Shown here one piece after another: positions 36,598 to 48,355 of a DNA stretch of 64,000 nucleotides (within the stretch, counting starts at the first letter, position 1; every line of letters starts with the position of its first letter). Made by a program: the position numbers and the translations under genes. The notes under the pieces were generated by a model. It saw only the letters and a program-made list of their open reading frames with translations. It was not told the DNA's origin and ran no database searches. This DNA is from Trema orientale (taxonomy: Eukaryota; Streptophyta; Magnoliopsida; Rosales; Cannabaceae), in contig JXTC01000662.1 of NCBI GenBank assembly GCA_002914845.1, positions 62,001 through 126,000 of the forward strand, given 5' to 3'.

Positions 36598-39500
36598 CTT
36601 CTTTTTCCGGATTTTTAAATTAAAAACCAAATAATGAGTCTACTACTGCGGCCTTTTGGAAAGCTCAGGGGCCAAACCGGAGGCCTACATACATTTATTC
36701 ATATACCTCAAACTCAAACTCATCTCAAATTACACGTACAACATTATATGTAAGTCTAATCTGTATTTCTTTTCTATATATACTAATACTGTACATGAGT
36801 AGTGACCACACTAAATTTACCATTTACAACTTTACCATTTGCTAGCCAGAAGTCGGAAGATGCTTTACTCTGACGGTTGTAAGTTTTGATCATTAATTTT
36901 CATCTACACATTTACTCATATTTTTAAAATAAACCCTACATATAAACAAGAAAATTACTTAATTTTTATTGAGAAAAGAAGAAGCCCATTTATGCAGATA
37001 GGTGTTCAAGTTGAAACATTCTGTATAATGATCATAGCCTCATGAACTCAAGACTCTATTTATTAACAAAAAAAAAATTAAAAAAAAAAAGGAGTGATTC
37101 AAGTTTTTAGAGACCATCATCTTCATACTCATATACATATACATATACATACATATAAATAAGCAGTTTAATGGTATAAGAGTGATTCATATATACAACA
37201 TACATATACATATACAAAGAAACAGAATAAAATGCAAGTGAAGGAAGGAAAGTAGGTCACGAACCTGGAGTGGAGGGCTCTCTCAACTCTCAAGCGCAGT
37301 TCATTTTTCAGTTGCTCTTTGGAGTCCCAAATTAACTATCAACCAACCATGTTATGTGCTCAATTCATTCATCTATCTTTCTTTTGGGGTTTGATTTGTT
37401 TTTTATTTTATTTTGGAAGAATGAAGCTCTAGAGGTAGTGGTAGAGGTAGTGGTAGTATATAGTAGTAGTAGTGGTACTAGACGCCTCCTCTCCTCCCCA
37501 GTGCCGGGCGGGCCCCACCACACCTACTCGGGGTCGGGAACACTGCCTGGACAGTAACAACAATTAGCTACCTACCTAGATAGATAGATAGAGGGAGAGG
37601 AGAGGAGAGGAGAGGAGAGGGGAGCGCCGATTTCTAATTTCAAATCCTCTTTCTCTCTCTCTCTCTAATCTCTATTCTTTACACTCTAATCAGATCCGAT
37701 AATTCCGATTGCATTATCTATCTTCCAAGTTCCAATGTATGTGTATATATATAATATACAAAGCGCTCCTAATTTCAATTTGCTTCCTAACTGTAACTGT
37801 GATAGTGATTGTAGTCCAATTTACACACAGAATTATATTTTGTTTTTTCTTTTACATATTCCTCCTAAGATTAGTTTCTATTATAAATTATAATTCCCTT
37901 TCTTCTTCAACAACAAGAATAAATAACAAGTAAGAAATACCCCAAATTTTTTCAATGGCTTTTGTTTATTTTCATTTAAGTCGTATCTTGAAGTCAACGG
38001 GTTATGAGGGTATCAATATCCCAAGTTGAAAGCAAATGAAATAAATCTTGCAATCTTGTGGCTTTATATATCACGGAAAATTTTAAATAATAAACTAAAT
38101 CATTAGAAAAGATCTATAAATCAAAATGTATATGTCTACAAATTATTATATTTATGTTATTTCATAACTACATATTCTTTTTTCCTTGTACGTTTTAGAC
38201 ATAGATTATATATATATATATAAAAGAGATTTATACCCTAATTTCAAATGATTTAGATTTTCGTATAAAATCTTCCGTATTATATCGCAACACCAGTGCA
38301 ATTACATATTTATTTCTTGTCATTTAAATACAATTAATAATATGATGACTTCAAGATGATTTTTTTTTTTTTTTTTAGATACATTTAAACATAAATAACT
38401 AGAAATAATTTAAATATATGTATATACATCCATATAGACGAGATCTTTCTCCTCGTAAATACATTGGTAAATATACATATGTTTTTATTAAGGGAAAAAA
38501 AAATAATGGGCTGGGGCCTGGGGATCTCTCCTAATGTAAAAGAAACGACACGTGAAAAACTGAAAGTAAAAAAGAAAGAACAATTACGTACGGGAATCAT
38601 TTTCAAAATGTTAAAACCAATAAAGTGGTAATAATAATGTTAGAGTTCCTTGCCCGAATTCTATTTGCTCTAATCTGAAAGTTTTGTGATGCGATATATG
38701 AGGCATTTTTTGTAATTGGGAGAAATTTTGAGATTTGTGGTAAAAACAGAAAGCCTGATCTCGGAGCCGTTTTTTCTGTACAATTTTCATCCGTACACAT
38801 GTATTTTAGGGTTTTGAGATTTTATATATTTGGTTTGGTCGTGTAAAACTCTACTTTCTGTATCTTATTTTTGATATATAGTAAAATTTTTTCCTTTGTC
38901 AGTAATTTTTTCCGAATAGAATTTTTTACTTAAATCTGTATTTTCCATTCTTTTGTTGATTATCGTTCGTTAATTCTTAACAAATAATAATAATAATAAC
39001 TAATAATAAATGCATCTTAAATTATACCAACTAGTGCGATTAAAGTCATCTTTGACACGGGCAGATATGCTTAATTTGCTGTGTGGGATGACTAAATAAT
39101 TTATTGTTAGTAACTTGGTGCACTTGTTAATTCCTGCAAGTTTCATTTGCAAAAGCTTATATTCACTGATTATACTATGCTACAACAATATAAACATCTC
39201 TTCAATCTCCACCCTAAGTAAATAGGTTTGTAACTCCACTTATTCAAAGTAAAAAGTAAGAAAATTCCAAAGATGAAATGTTTTTTTGTATTTGTAAATG
39301 GGACCCAAGAAAGGCGCCGGGAGAGGAGGGTTTTGTCTGTTGTCGTTTTGTTAAGGTGGAGTGGCCACTCACTTGGAAGTTGGAACCATTGCCCCCGCGC
39401 CTTAAGCCAAAGCCAATCGGCTCCTCCTAGTCCCTGTTTTGAGTCCAAATCCAATTGCGGACAGCTCCACAACATTATGTCCCCATTTATCTTATCATGC

Positions 39501-39930
39501 TCATGGAGGAGCCTTGAGCCTTCCCTTGGAATAATCATGATAATAGTATATATTAATACCATACAATTTGCGGAATGGAATGGAGGTAACAACCCCTTTT
39601 TAAAATTACTTCGTTTTTTGAATCGAACAAGCTTTCACTACGTTTGTTATGATTGAGATAGATGATGTCAAGTATCAACTCCAATAGGAGGTTGAAATTA
39701 TAATTCGAATTCGTGCCTTTCTTAAGTATTTTTTCTTTTTTTTTTTTTTTTTTTTGGAAAGGGATGCCTTTGTGTTAAGTCGTAGGACCTAAACTTCTTA
39801 TCAATATTAGGTTACACATTGCGATGCCAATTTAAGATTGTGATCCCAATTTGCTTTTTCTAGTTGATTTGTTTTTTTTTTTTTAAGTTTATTTGCTAAG
39901 TGGCAGTATATGGTTCTCAACACCACATAA
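36598..39930. other. ROPGEF upstream region and spacer
   Basis: Just upstream of the ROPGEF ATG on the minus strand are leader-like sequences, including CT-rich tracts (a GGAGA run on the plus strand at about 37593-37622). Beyond 37.8 kb it is AT-rich. Overlapping opposite-strand frames at 39170-39656 have no recognisable family. Confidence 0.45.
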
Positions 39931-39935
39931 TGTAT

Positions 39936-40410
39936 TGTTGATACCAAAAGTTGGTATAACAACGGGGTTATTAGTTTTTAGAGAAAACTAAGGATTAAAA
40001 AGAGAAAATAATGAAAATATGAATTTTATGAATTTTAGAGTAGTTCAGTCTTTCGAACAAAGTGCATATGTCCACTATAACCGGTATTATTTTCTCAATA
40101 TATTGATTACAAGAGAGCTTTCAGTTGGGGTCCATTTCTCTATTCATAAGCCTTATATTTATAGGTATGAGGAGATAGGTTCCCTGTTATATATGGTATC
40201 TTTTCAAATATTAAAAAGATTACACTAAATACGAATTTGAATTCGTATTTATCTCCCCAAAGATCTAGTTTAATCTTTATTTGAATAATCATATTCCTTA
40301 GATTCCAAATCTAAACCGTATATCTTGGATATTTGAATTTTGGATGGAGGAAATCTCAGGATAAAAATTTACTCGCTATCTTCAAGTAAATATGAATTTA
40401 ATGCATAACA
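39936..40410 (-). repeat. 3' LTR of retrotransposon copy 1
   Basis: In plus orientation it runs TGTTGATACC to GCATAACA and aligns along its length with 46330-46814. It includes an inverted repeat centred at about 40238. Confidence 0.9.
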
Positions 40411-40866
40411 ATTTCCCCCGATTCTTGGTATCACTTTGTGCAGCAATAACCTTTTTGCTTTCTTGATCTACTCGGGCTACTTCTTTTTGTGAGGTGAAGA
40501 AAGATATCGAACTACCACTCCTTTATCCGCTTATATTTGTTGCGATCTAATAATGGAGGTCAAGGTAGGAGGCCGAATTTATTCGCCAAGCTGATTTTCT
40601 TTGGGAATGTCTTCTTCGTCGAATTTCTTCCATGATTGCTCACATTATATTTAAGAAAATTGTATTTCTTTTCAGGTTACGAGCATCTTGGTTTTTATAT
40701 ATACTTGAAGAAAGTATTTATTAGTATAAAATAAGCAGTTTGATTTAGCCACAATTTTATTTTAAAATTGCTTCATTTAAGGCTAAGACTTTTAATTTCT
40801 CGCTGAAGGCTTAATCTTGTTCTAGTACTTATCACAATCCGCGAACACGATCCAACTAACTCGAAC

Positions 40867-42352
40867 TAGGGGTGTTCATCGGCTGGGTTGGGTTAGTGTA
40901 TACTAAAATTTCAGGCCAACCCAATATCCTCGGCTTGCTAAAATTTCAGCCCAACCCAACCCAACAAGGCCTCTAAACCGAAGTGGGCCTACTATTTCAG
41001 GCTCGGGTTGGGTTGGGTCGACCCAATCGGCTCAAGGCATTTTTCATTTGAAGAAAAAGACTTGAAAACAGGCTTTGGACCTGGGATTATTTACTGAAAC
41101 TAGGGGTCATGGCCCTTTTAATTACATTTTAGAAATAAATTCTATTTCATATTTAAAAACAAAAATTATCAAATAAATACTCTTGACATAAATCAAACCA
41201 AACCATCAAGAGAACAGATTACAACTGAGTTCACCCAATCCATAAACACACTTAAGTCTATATATATACAAAGTCCATAATAATCAATCTAATGAAAATA
41301 TAAACATTACAACATCAAACTGAAAACATAAGTCCAAAATTGGTCCAATAAAGTACAACACCACATAATACAAAGTCAAGTTTCCAGCCACAATCCAATA
41401 TCTCCAAGTCATGCAACCTGAATTATAAATAAAATAAAATTAGAAACAAACTAAATACCAATGAATGATTAAAATTAGTACCGATTAATAAGGTTATTAC
41501 CAAATACTATGCAAGCAACAAATCAATCAAGCATACGATTATAATATAAAACAAGCATGAGGTTGTAATACAAAATAGTAAGAAAAAATTAAAGAAAAAA
41601 TTCAGTATACAGAACCAACGAATAATGTAGGAGGTGATAATCGAAACTAAAGAATAAAAAAAAAAAATATACCTTGTTGCCTCCAAACTGCCAAGTACCG
41701 ACTCTGGGTGAGGATGAATGATTACAAGAGAGACAATTTGCGTGAGTGTGAGGGTGAGTGACGATAAGAGAGAGAATTCAGGTCTGGGTGAGGGCGTGAG
41801 GCTGAGAGAGTGAGGGCGTGATAGTGAGGCCGTGAGTGAGTCTGTGAGGGTGAGGGCGTGACGGCGTGAGGGTGAGGCCGTGAGGGTGAGAGGGTGAGGC
41901 CGTGAAGGTGACTGGGTGAGGCCGTGAGTGAGTCTGTGGCTCTGTGCTGCTGTGAGTGTGAGTGACAAGGTGAGAATCGTGAGATGGAGAGACTGACCAA
42001 GTGTGAGAGAATATTTAAGCGTGAAACGGTGAAAGAAAGTCAGAGAGAGAGATGGAGGCGCCGCTTGAGAGGGGAAGTTTAGATAGGGTATTAGGGTTTC
42101 CTTAACAAAGTATATATATCTTCTATTATATACATATATAAATTTTTTAAAAAAATTAGTAACCTATGTATTCGGCTGGGTCGGGGTGTACCGGGGTGGA
42201 AAGCCTTGAACCCGTGTGCCGAAGAAATATTAAAAAAATTTGAAGTTTGAGCCCAACCCAACCCAATAATAGCCTACAACCCATCAAGTTCGGGTTGGGC
42301 TGGGTTGAATTGGGCGGGTTGATCGGGTTAATAGAATTTTTGCACAGCCCTA
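40867..42352. mobile_element. 1.49-kb hAT-like element nested in retrotransposon copy 1
   Basis: The left terminus is TAGGGGTGTTCA and the reverse complement of the right terminus is TAGGGCTGTGCA. The flanking 8-mers ACTCGAAC (40859-40866) and CCTCGAAC (42353-42360) match at 7 of 8. The subterminal regions are rich in GGGTTGGGTT / AACCCAACCC in opposite orientation. No transposase frame. Confidence 0.82.
41730..41990. repeat. GTGAGGGTGAGGCCGTGA-type minisatellite inside the hAT element
   Basis: Irregular head-to-tail array built from GTGAGGGTGA, GGCGTGA and GGCCGTGA units. It creates long Ser/Pro/His-rich frames on the minus strand that are not genes. Confidence 0.75.
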
Positions 42353-42387
42353 CCTCGAACATGGTAGTTTTTTTAAATCTCGAATTC

Positions 42388-42546
42388 TTCGAGCACCTGA
42401 ACACTCAATCGCTCGAACACGTGAGCACTCGAACCTCGAACATGGAGCACTCGATCACTCAATCCTCGATCACGCGAACACTCAAATGCTCGATCACGCG
42501 AACACTCGACCACTCGAACACTCGAACCAAACACACGTACGCTCGA
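42388..42546. repeat. Irregular array of CGAACACT / CTCGATCAC units
   Basis: About a dozen 8-12 bp units containing CTCGAACA or CTCGATCA lie inside retrotransposon copy 1, next to the hAT insertion. Copy 2 has comparable TTCGAGAGTT / TTCGTGAGAT units in its gag leader at about 61238-61325. Confidence 0.7.
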
Positions 42547-42689
42547 ATTGTAGTACTAGAATACGATTATCTGTATTTCACTATACATTATGCTCTCATA
42601 GTCTTAAGGTGACAAAGTAGTAAGAAACTAATTATTGAAGGAGTTTTACCTAGATAAATCCAAAAATGAACTCATCATTATTCGAGTAG

Positions 42690-43170
42690 AATTGTTACAA
42701 TGAAAGGAAAAACACAATACTTAATAATATTTCCCATATATATGCTTGTTCTCGTTCTTCATCCTGGAGGTTGAGATATCTTTGAAAAAACTCGTGATTA
42801 GTCTCCTGGTTGTAAGCTCCCATTCTTTGAGTTTCTACTTCAAGTTCTACCAGAATCATCGCTTCGTGCTATGTCCTCTTGAATGGAGTACTCTTGAACT
42901 GTGTTATTGTCTGATATAGTCTTCTCTAGAACTCCAAATCTGTACATTACGCATCTTGCGACGAATCTAACAACTTTACTCAAAGTGATGGACCTTATGG
43001 ACTTGGCTTTTACCTATTTAGCTCAGCAGTTCGCATTTTATGGTAATGGAAAAAGCCTTGTCACATTGTTGCATGTAGCCCATCACGTCCTTTCTCATCG
43101 CTGGCCAGTTGTATCCTTGAAGTATATTTTTTAAAGTCTACCCCTCAGAATGGTAACCACGTAATGTGGT
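42690..43170 (-). pseudogene. Collapsed integrase remnant, copy 1
   Basis: Minus-strand reading gives WPAMRKDVMGYMQQCDK (about 43063-43113), the end of the integrase zinc-binding domain. A fragment of the core follows, with the ARCVMYRFGV-like segment recognisable (about 42945-42980), then a C-terminal piece LVELEVETQR-like (about 42840-42870). The intervening catalytic core is missing, and the same joins occur in copy 2. Confidence 0.7.
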
Positions 43171-43529
43171 AGGACTAAGAAACCTCGTCAATGCAGCCCA
43201 TCATCATATCTGGCTTCTTCTTCTTCAGTGGGCAGCTCGTCATCCTTTAAATACGGATAGATTAGATCTATTCAGGACGACTTTATTTGGAACTAAGCAA
43301 GCTCTTGTACAAGTTCAGTCTTCTTCTCCTCATCGATCACACGAGGATCCAGGTTTTGTTCGATTCGGCCACGGACTCGCGAGCTACAACTCGCACGTCT
43401 AGGCCATTTTCTCAGCGGTCCTGATTGACTGGTTGTAGCATTTGTGAGCTTCTTGATACTCGCCTCGTAGAACTCCAACTCATTTTGAAGTTGGGAACTT
43501 CATCGCTAAGTAGTGGATCAAAGTGATGG

Positions 43530-43890
43530 CCTTTAATTCTCGAAGTAACAGTCTTTCAAGGACTGCATTGTAGGCCATTGGGCAATCCACCACGAGGAAA
43601 TCGGTCATGATTATTGTCTGCCAAGGTTGCGCTCCCATGGTGAGTGCGTGCTAAATTACACCTATGGGCAGGACACTGTCACCACTGAAGCCGTAAAGCT
43701 TAGTTGTAGTTAGCTTCAAATGTTGTACGCCCAAACCCATCTTCATGATAGAGCTTAAGTATAGGATGTCCACCGAGCTTCCATCGTTGATCAGAGTTCG
43801 GTGGATGAGCATGTTGTTGATCTGAAGAGTAACTACCAGTGGGTCGTTATGCAGATAGTACACATCGCGAGCATCCTCCTAAGTGAAAGT
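43530..43890 (-). pseudogene. Retroviral-type aspartic protease remnant, copy 1
   Basis: The minus-strand frame reads INNMLIHRTLINDGSSVDIL, then MKMGLGVQHLK and LYGFSGDSVLPIGV. The DGSS is the catalytic loop (normally D-T/S/D-G); the first Asp is Asn here. The continuing LGR-P flap region and MKFPT lie toward 43490. Confidence 0.75.
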
Positions 43891-45029
43891 GATCGGCTCA
43901 GTCTCTCTTCGAAAACTCTTTGCTGGACGATCTTCGAGACGAAGGACGTCTGTTCTTAGAGCTTCTTGAGTTGTGCGAGCTGAACTTTCAGTGACATGAA
44001 GTCTTCTAAAGATAGTCTTGATTTCACCTCAAAATAGGTTATTGCAAGCTGGAGAAACTGCTCGCACGTCACTATCCTCTCTTCAATCATAGTCTCTCAT
44101 TCATTAGTACTTCCCGAGGTATCCCCGCCAGATCAACTCTTTGATCTCGTCCTTCAGGTCATAACAGTCATTAGTGTCATGACCGTTATCTCGGTGGAAC
44201 CGGCAGTATTTATTTTGGTCCTTTCTCCCACATATCCCTTAATAGGAGGAGGTCGCTTATAAGGGACCCTGTCCTCAGCGGCCATCAAAACGTTCTCCCT
44301 ACTATTAATGAGCCCGCTATAGTAGGTGAACTTAAGAGAGTGTGGGTATCTCCATTTCTCTGTGTGAGGCTTCTTCTTTGAAGAAGATGCAGCTTGCTCA
44401 TTATCGCCATTTCTCTTCTTCTTGTTTCCCTTCTGGTTAGACTCATCGCCATTCGGATGGTCCGTTGAATCTTGTACATTCTCAACACACATGTATTTTT
44501 TCACTCTCTGGTAGAAATCCTCCACAACGGTGCAATGGACTTATAACAGATTCCCCCAGATAGATGTCTGGGGACGGACGCCTCTCACCCGAGCCATCAA
44601 GAGTCTTCTCTCTGGTGCCTTCATCGCTTTGGCAACTTCTTCGTTGAACTGCTTCAGGTAAGAGTGGAGACTTTCGTTCTCCCCTTATTTGACATTGGCT
44701 ATTGCCAAGCAGAGGTAGCGTAGGCTCTGGAGGCTTGGAACTGGTGGATAAAGTCTTGGGAAAACTGTTGCCATGTAGTTATCGATCCCTCTGGCTGGTT
44801 TTTGAACCATTTCTTAGCCTCATTGACGAGCGTAACGGCAAAATATCGGCATCGGGCTAAAGGACTCGATTCATATCCATAAGATCATTGAATGAGTCTA
44901 GGTGATCCCGAGGATCTGTCTTTCCCTCGTAGACAGCGATGGTTGGGATATTAAAACTATCAGGTAAAAGAACGTTCTGGATCTCAAGTATAAGGTGTGA
45001 GTAATCTCCTTTCACCTACTCCTCGCGAG

Positions 45030-45357
45030 TAGAGCTATAAATATGGGCGGCCCGACCCATTCAGACCAAAATAGAAATCCGGGCCAGGTCGGGTCGTGAA
45101 TAGTAGCATGCCGAGTCGGGCCGGAAGTCTAAAAAGGAGGCGGAGTCCTATAGCTCGATGGCTAAATACCGAGCCAGGCCAAAATCGGGTCGGCCTGATA
45201 CTATTTTGTAAAAATATCATTTTTTAAATACTAATTACCAAAAAAAAAATATTGACTCTCGTGCCGGTTCGGCCCGGGCTGTGAATAGTGTCGTACCCGA
45301 GTTAAATTTGCGGGCCACGGGCTGGCCCGTTTGGCTTGGCCCATATTTGTAGCTCTA
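45030..45357. mobile_element. 328-bp hAT-like MITE in gag, with an empty site in copy 2
   Basis: Terminal inverted repeat: TAGAGCTATAAATATGGGC on the left, and the reverse complement of the right end is TAGAGCTACAAATATGGGC. It is flanked by CTCGCGAG (45022-45029) and CTCCTAAG (45358-45365). Copy 2 at 61643-61650 has a single CTCGCGAG followed by CAGTCAGAC, matching the TAGTCAGGC after the right flank here. That identifies the target and an 8-bp duplication, partly decayed on the right. Confidence 0.88.
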
Positions 45358-45780
45358 CTCCTAAGTAGTCAGGCAGTTAAGCTCATTTCGCATGCGAGCT
45401 ATCTCTTGCACAAGCTGGTCATTGACTGGGACCGAAGCAGTCGAACTCTTGCTGGTTGCAGTCCGTGAGGTGCTCGCTCTTTGCTAGTTCAAGCGATCAC
45501 GGAGATCGTGTTATTGCTCTCGATCAATATCTCCTGTGGCTCGTCCAACTCTCTCGAACACGCTGTCCGTGGCTTATGACCTGGTCGATTCAGTTCGCCG
45601 GTTAGCTCGAATATTCTCTCGAGGTGGTCTTGGAGGGAGATCTCCTGTCTTTGCCTGGCTGACTTGAGGAGCATCTCTTTGATCACGAACTCTTGAGCCC
45701 TCGATCTCACGAACTCTCGAACTCAACGAATGGGATTTCTCGCGATCTTGTTGTTTTATCGAGCTGAACGCGACCTCAAA

Positions 45781-45950
45781 CATGGTCGCACTGCTCTGCC
45801 GCTTGCACCAGATCATTGGACTGACCGCAACCTCGAACATGGTCGCGATGCTCTGTCACTCGCTCTAGATCGTCAGGCTGATCTCGACCTCAAACATAGT
45901 TGCAATGCTCATTTCGGGGTTGATCACCAGCCAACCGCTCCAAGAGATTC
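45781..45950 (-). repeat. 57-bp tandem repeat in gag (three units)
   Basis: Units with CAT at 45781, 45838 and 45895 are exactly 57 bases apart. In the minus frame they encode about ATMFEVAVSPMIWCKRQSS. Copy 2 has only two (ATG at 61121 and 61178). Confidence 0.85.
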
Positions 45951-46329
45951 TGGTTGGAGTTGACGGTTGCTTGCACTTCTTCTAACGTCTCCTCTTGTTG
46001 AAGCTGTCGAGCTTGTCGCTCGGCCATCTCTGTAGCTCGATCGGCATCATTCATGGGTTCTTTCCCAGGTCACTTCCTGGTTTCACCCTGATTAGTGCTA
46101 ACAGTCTCACAGCTTCTAATAGGCTCTGGGAGACGTTTATGTAGGCGGCAACCCCAGATCGCGTCAAAAGATCTTCAACGCGAGCGGCCTGCGATCTTGC
46201 GGCGATAATATCTCCGGTCTAGGAGTTTTGGCATCTTGTCATCACCATGTTTGCAGATTTGTTGAAAACTAGAAAAACAGTGATTTTGGGTAGATATTTT
46301 TACCAAAGGCCCTCCTTCTAATGCCAAAT

Positions 46330-46814
46330 TGTAGATATTAAAACTTGTATAACAACGTGGTTATTACTTTTTGGAGAAAACTAAGGATTAAAGAGAGAAT
46401 AGGAGAGAAAATGATTAACAAGGATTTTAAAGTAGTTCAGCCTTTTAAACAAAGTGCCTACGCCAACTATAGACGGTGTTATTTTCTTAGTATATTGATT
46501 ACAAGAGAGCTTTCGGTTAAGGTCCATTTCTTTGCTCAAAAGCCTTGCATTTATATGCCTGAGGAGATAGGTTCCTTGTTACAGATGTGATCTTTTCAAA
46601 TATTAAAAAAATTACAAAAAAATTACACTGAATACGAATTTGAATTCGTATTTATCTCCCCCAAGATTTAGTAAAATATTTATTGGAATAATCTTATCTC
46701 TTAAATACCAAATCTAGTCCCTAATATATTGGAGATTTGAATTTTGGATGGAGGAAATCTCGCCATAAAAATCTACTCGCTATCTTCGAGCAGATATGAA
46801 TTTGATACATAACA
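46330..46814 (-). repeat. 5' LTR of retrotransposon copy 1
   Basis: In plus orientation it runs TGTAGATATT to GATACATAACA. It aligns with 39936-40410 and, reversed, with 60202-60692. Confidence 0.9.
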
Positions 46815-46819
46815 TGTAT

Positions 46820-48355
46820 CAATCTGTAAGGTGCGACTCATAAGGAACCCAATTCAATGATTATAATCATCCAATAACAGAATTACAAACCGTGGTGTTG
46901 ACATTAGTGGTGTCCCATAACATTTGCTTGAAAAAAGAGAAAAAAAAATATTATGAATCTAACACAATCCTCTAAAACTGCTACTCGGCCTAATTACCTC
47001 CACTCTTTGCAAGGCAATAGGTATTGATGGATCTTACGCCACAACAAAACAGTCATTGGGCTATTACTTATGGTTGGGAATTGGACGGATCTATGAATTT
47101 TTTTAGACTTAGATGACATTTTTAAGACAATTTTTCTAATAACTCCTTTATAGAACTAAGGTCAAAAAATTATCCTGTGAAAATTAGATATTAAAAATTA
47201 AAAAAAAAAAAATTGATCCAAATTACTCCTACCGAGGTCCACATCCCCTTCTAGTTCTGCGTAACGGGGAAAGGAAATCCTAGTGGCAAATTGAGGAACT
47301 TGTGACTTGTAACTTTATTTATCATCATCAATATTTGTTGTTAAAACTCGTCTATAACAAACATCAATTGTGTGAACGTAAAATCAACTACAACGCATTT
47401 GCGCATATGTATAAAGAGTAATGAGAGATTATTAACCAAAAAGAAAATAAGTTACAAAATGAGATCCAGTGATACGAATTTGGAAGATTGAGCATTGAAA
47501 TCATTCATCTCTACTTGAGGCTGAGTTTGATTCCACGAAAAGAAAAAACATCTTCCAGTAAGAAAGGAAAACACCATGCTAAGGCTGTGAAAATGAAGGA
47601 TCTTCACACATATTTGTCTGCAGCCTATGAAGCGAATCTGAATATTACAAGTGCCTAAATCTAAGTCGTCATAAATTAAATGCAGATATCTCCAAGCATA
47701 CGCCGAATGCAAAATATTTTTGCTTTCTGTTTTGCTACCAGAAAGCAGCAAAATGGAATTTACACGAAACTGCAACAATAACATCAGTGTCCTAAACCAG
47801 GACACCATGCGAAGGTGACATTAAGCGAAACTACCTTTTAACATTTTTGTCACAACAAGCCATTGTAATAGAAAGCTCACTCGCTAACCGTTTTTCACTA
47901 TCCTAAACTATCGTCAGAGGTACGTTTGTTCTAGCATAAAAATTAAATCCCCGAATTGCTTCAACATTTCGAGATGCTTTGCAACTGCATACTATATTAT
48001 TTGTCTATTTGTTGAAATTTGGATCATTTGAGTATGGAAATAGAAGTTAATCTTTTGTAGCTTAGTCTTTTCTAATATGTGGTGGAATAAAGAAATATTT
48101 CAGCTTAAGAGCACAGAGAGAAAAAATGTAGGCAAGCAATTACAAATGGTCTCTATAGACTATAGAACCAGCAATTATGATTATCCACACAATGACGAAC
48201 TTGAAGAATGTAAATTGACTACATGGTGATGGAGCCACCACTCTCGTAATAATAAAGGGTTCAGACACAATTGTGTCTAAGACAAAACTCGAAACCGTTT
48301 ATCACTATAATTATTACCGGAAGAAGATGAAGAAATGGGCAGAGGCACGCATTGG
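46820..48355. other. Spacer downstream of the S2 gene
   Basis: The part near 48.2-48.3 kb is probably S2 3' UTR. A 118-codon minus-strand frame at 47452-47808 has no recognisable family and could be UTR or chance. Confidence 0.4.

Larger units (their letters stand above)
44150..46265 (-). pseudogene. gag region of retrotransposon copy 1
   Basis: It starts with a frame like MVMTR-C/R-QNS near 46258 and contains the 57-bp repeat array (about 45780-45950). After the hAT insertion at 45030-45357 come gag core sequences homologous to copy 2 and the nucleocapsid-side segment MEDFYQRVKKYMCVENVQDS at about 44466-44525. A Lys-rich stretch follows. Stops and frameshifts are frequent. Confidence 0.75.
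39936..46814 (-). mobile_element. Complete Gypsy-type LTR retrotransposon, copy 1, pol-collapsed
   Basis: Two LTRs (39936-40410 and 46330-46814) bracket 5.9 kb. The 5-mer TGTAT lies on both sides (39931-39935, 46815-46819), a perfect target duplication. The minus orientation is fixed by the gag-protease-integrase order. On the minus strand a primer-site-like TTTGGCATTAGAAGGAGG follows the 5' LTR (46330-46814), and a purine tract, GGGGGAAAT, precedes the 3' LTR (39936-40410). Coding remnants are gag, protease and fragments of integrase; no reverse transcriptase or RNase H is visible. Two DNA transposons are nested inside (40867-42352 and 45030-45357), leaving about 5.1 kb of original sequence. 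The LTRs are visibly diverged, so the insertion is old. Confidence 0.9.

Noticed and set aside
39170..39656. Opposite-strand frames of 140 and 127 codons
   Set aside because: No family motif, no splice context and mutual overlap; likely chance.
41507..42000. Ser/Pro/His/Thr-rich minus-strand frames up to 153 codons
   Set aside because: Produced by the GTGAGGG minisatellite inside the hAT element.
42156..42404. 82-codon minus-strand frame at the end of the nested element
   Set aside because: Spans the hAT right terminus and flanking retroelement; composed of GGGTTGGG-type subterminal repeats.
47452..47808. 118-codon minus-strand frame downstream of S2
   Set aside because: No recognisable domain; could be UTR of a longer transcript but nothing in the sequence supports a protein.
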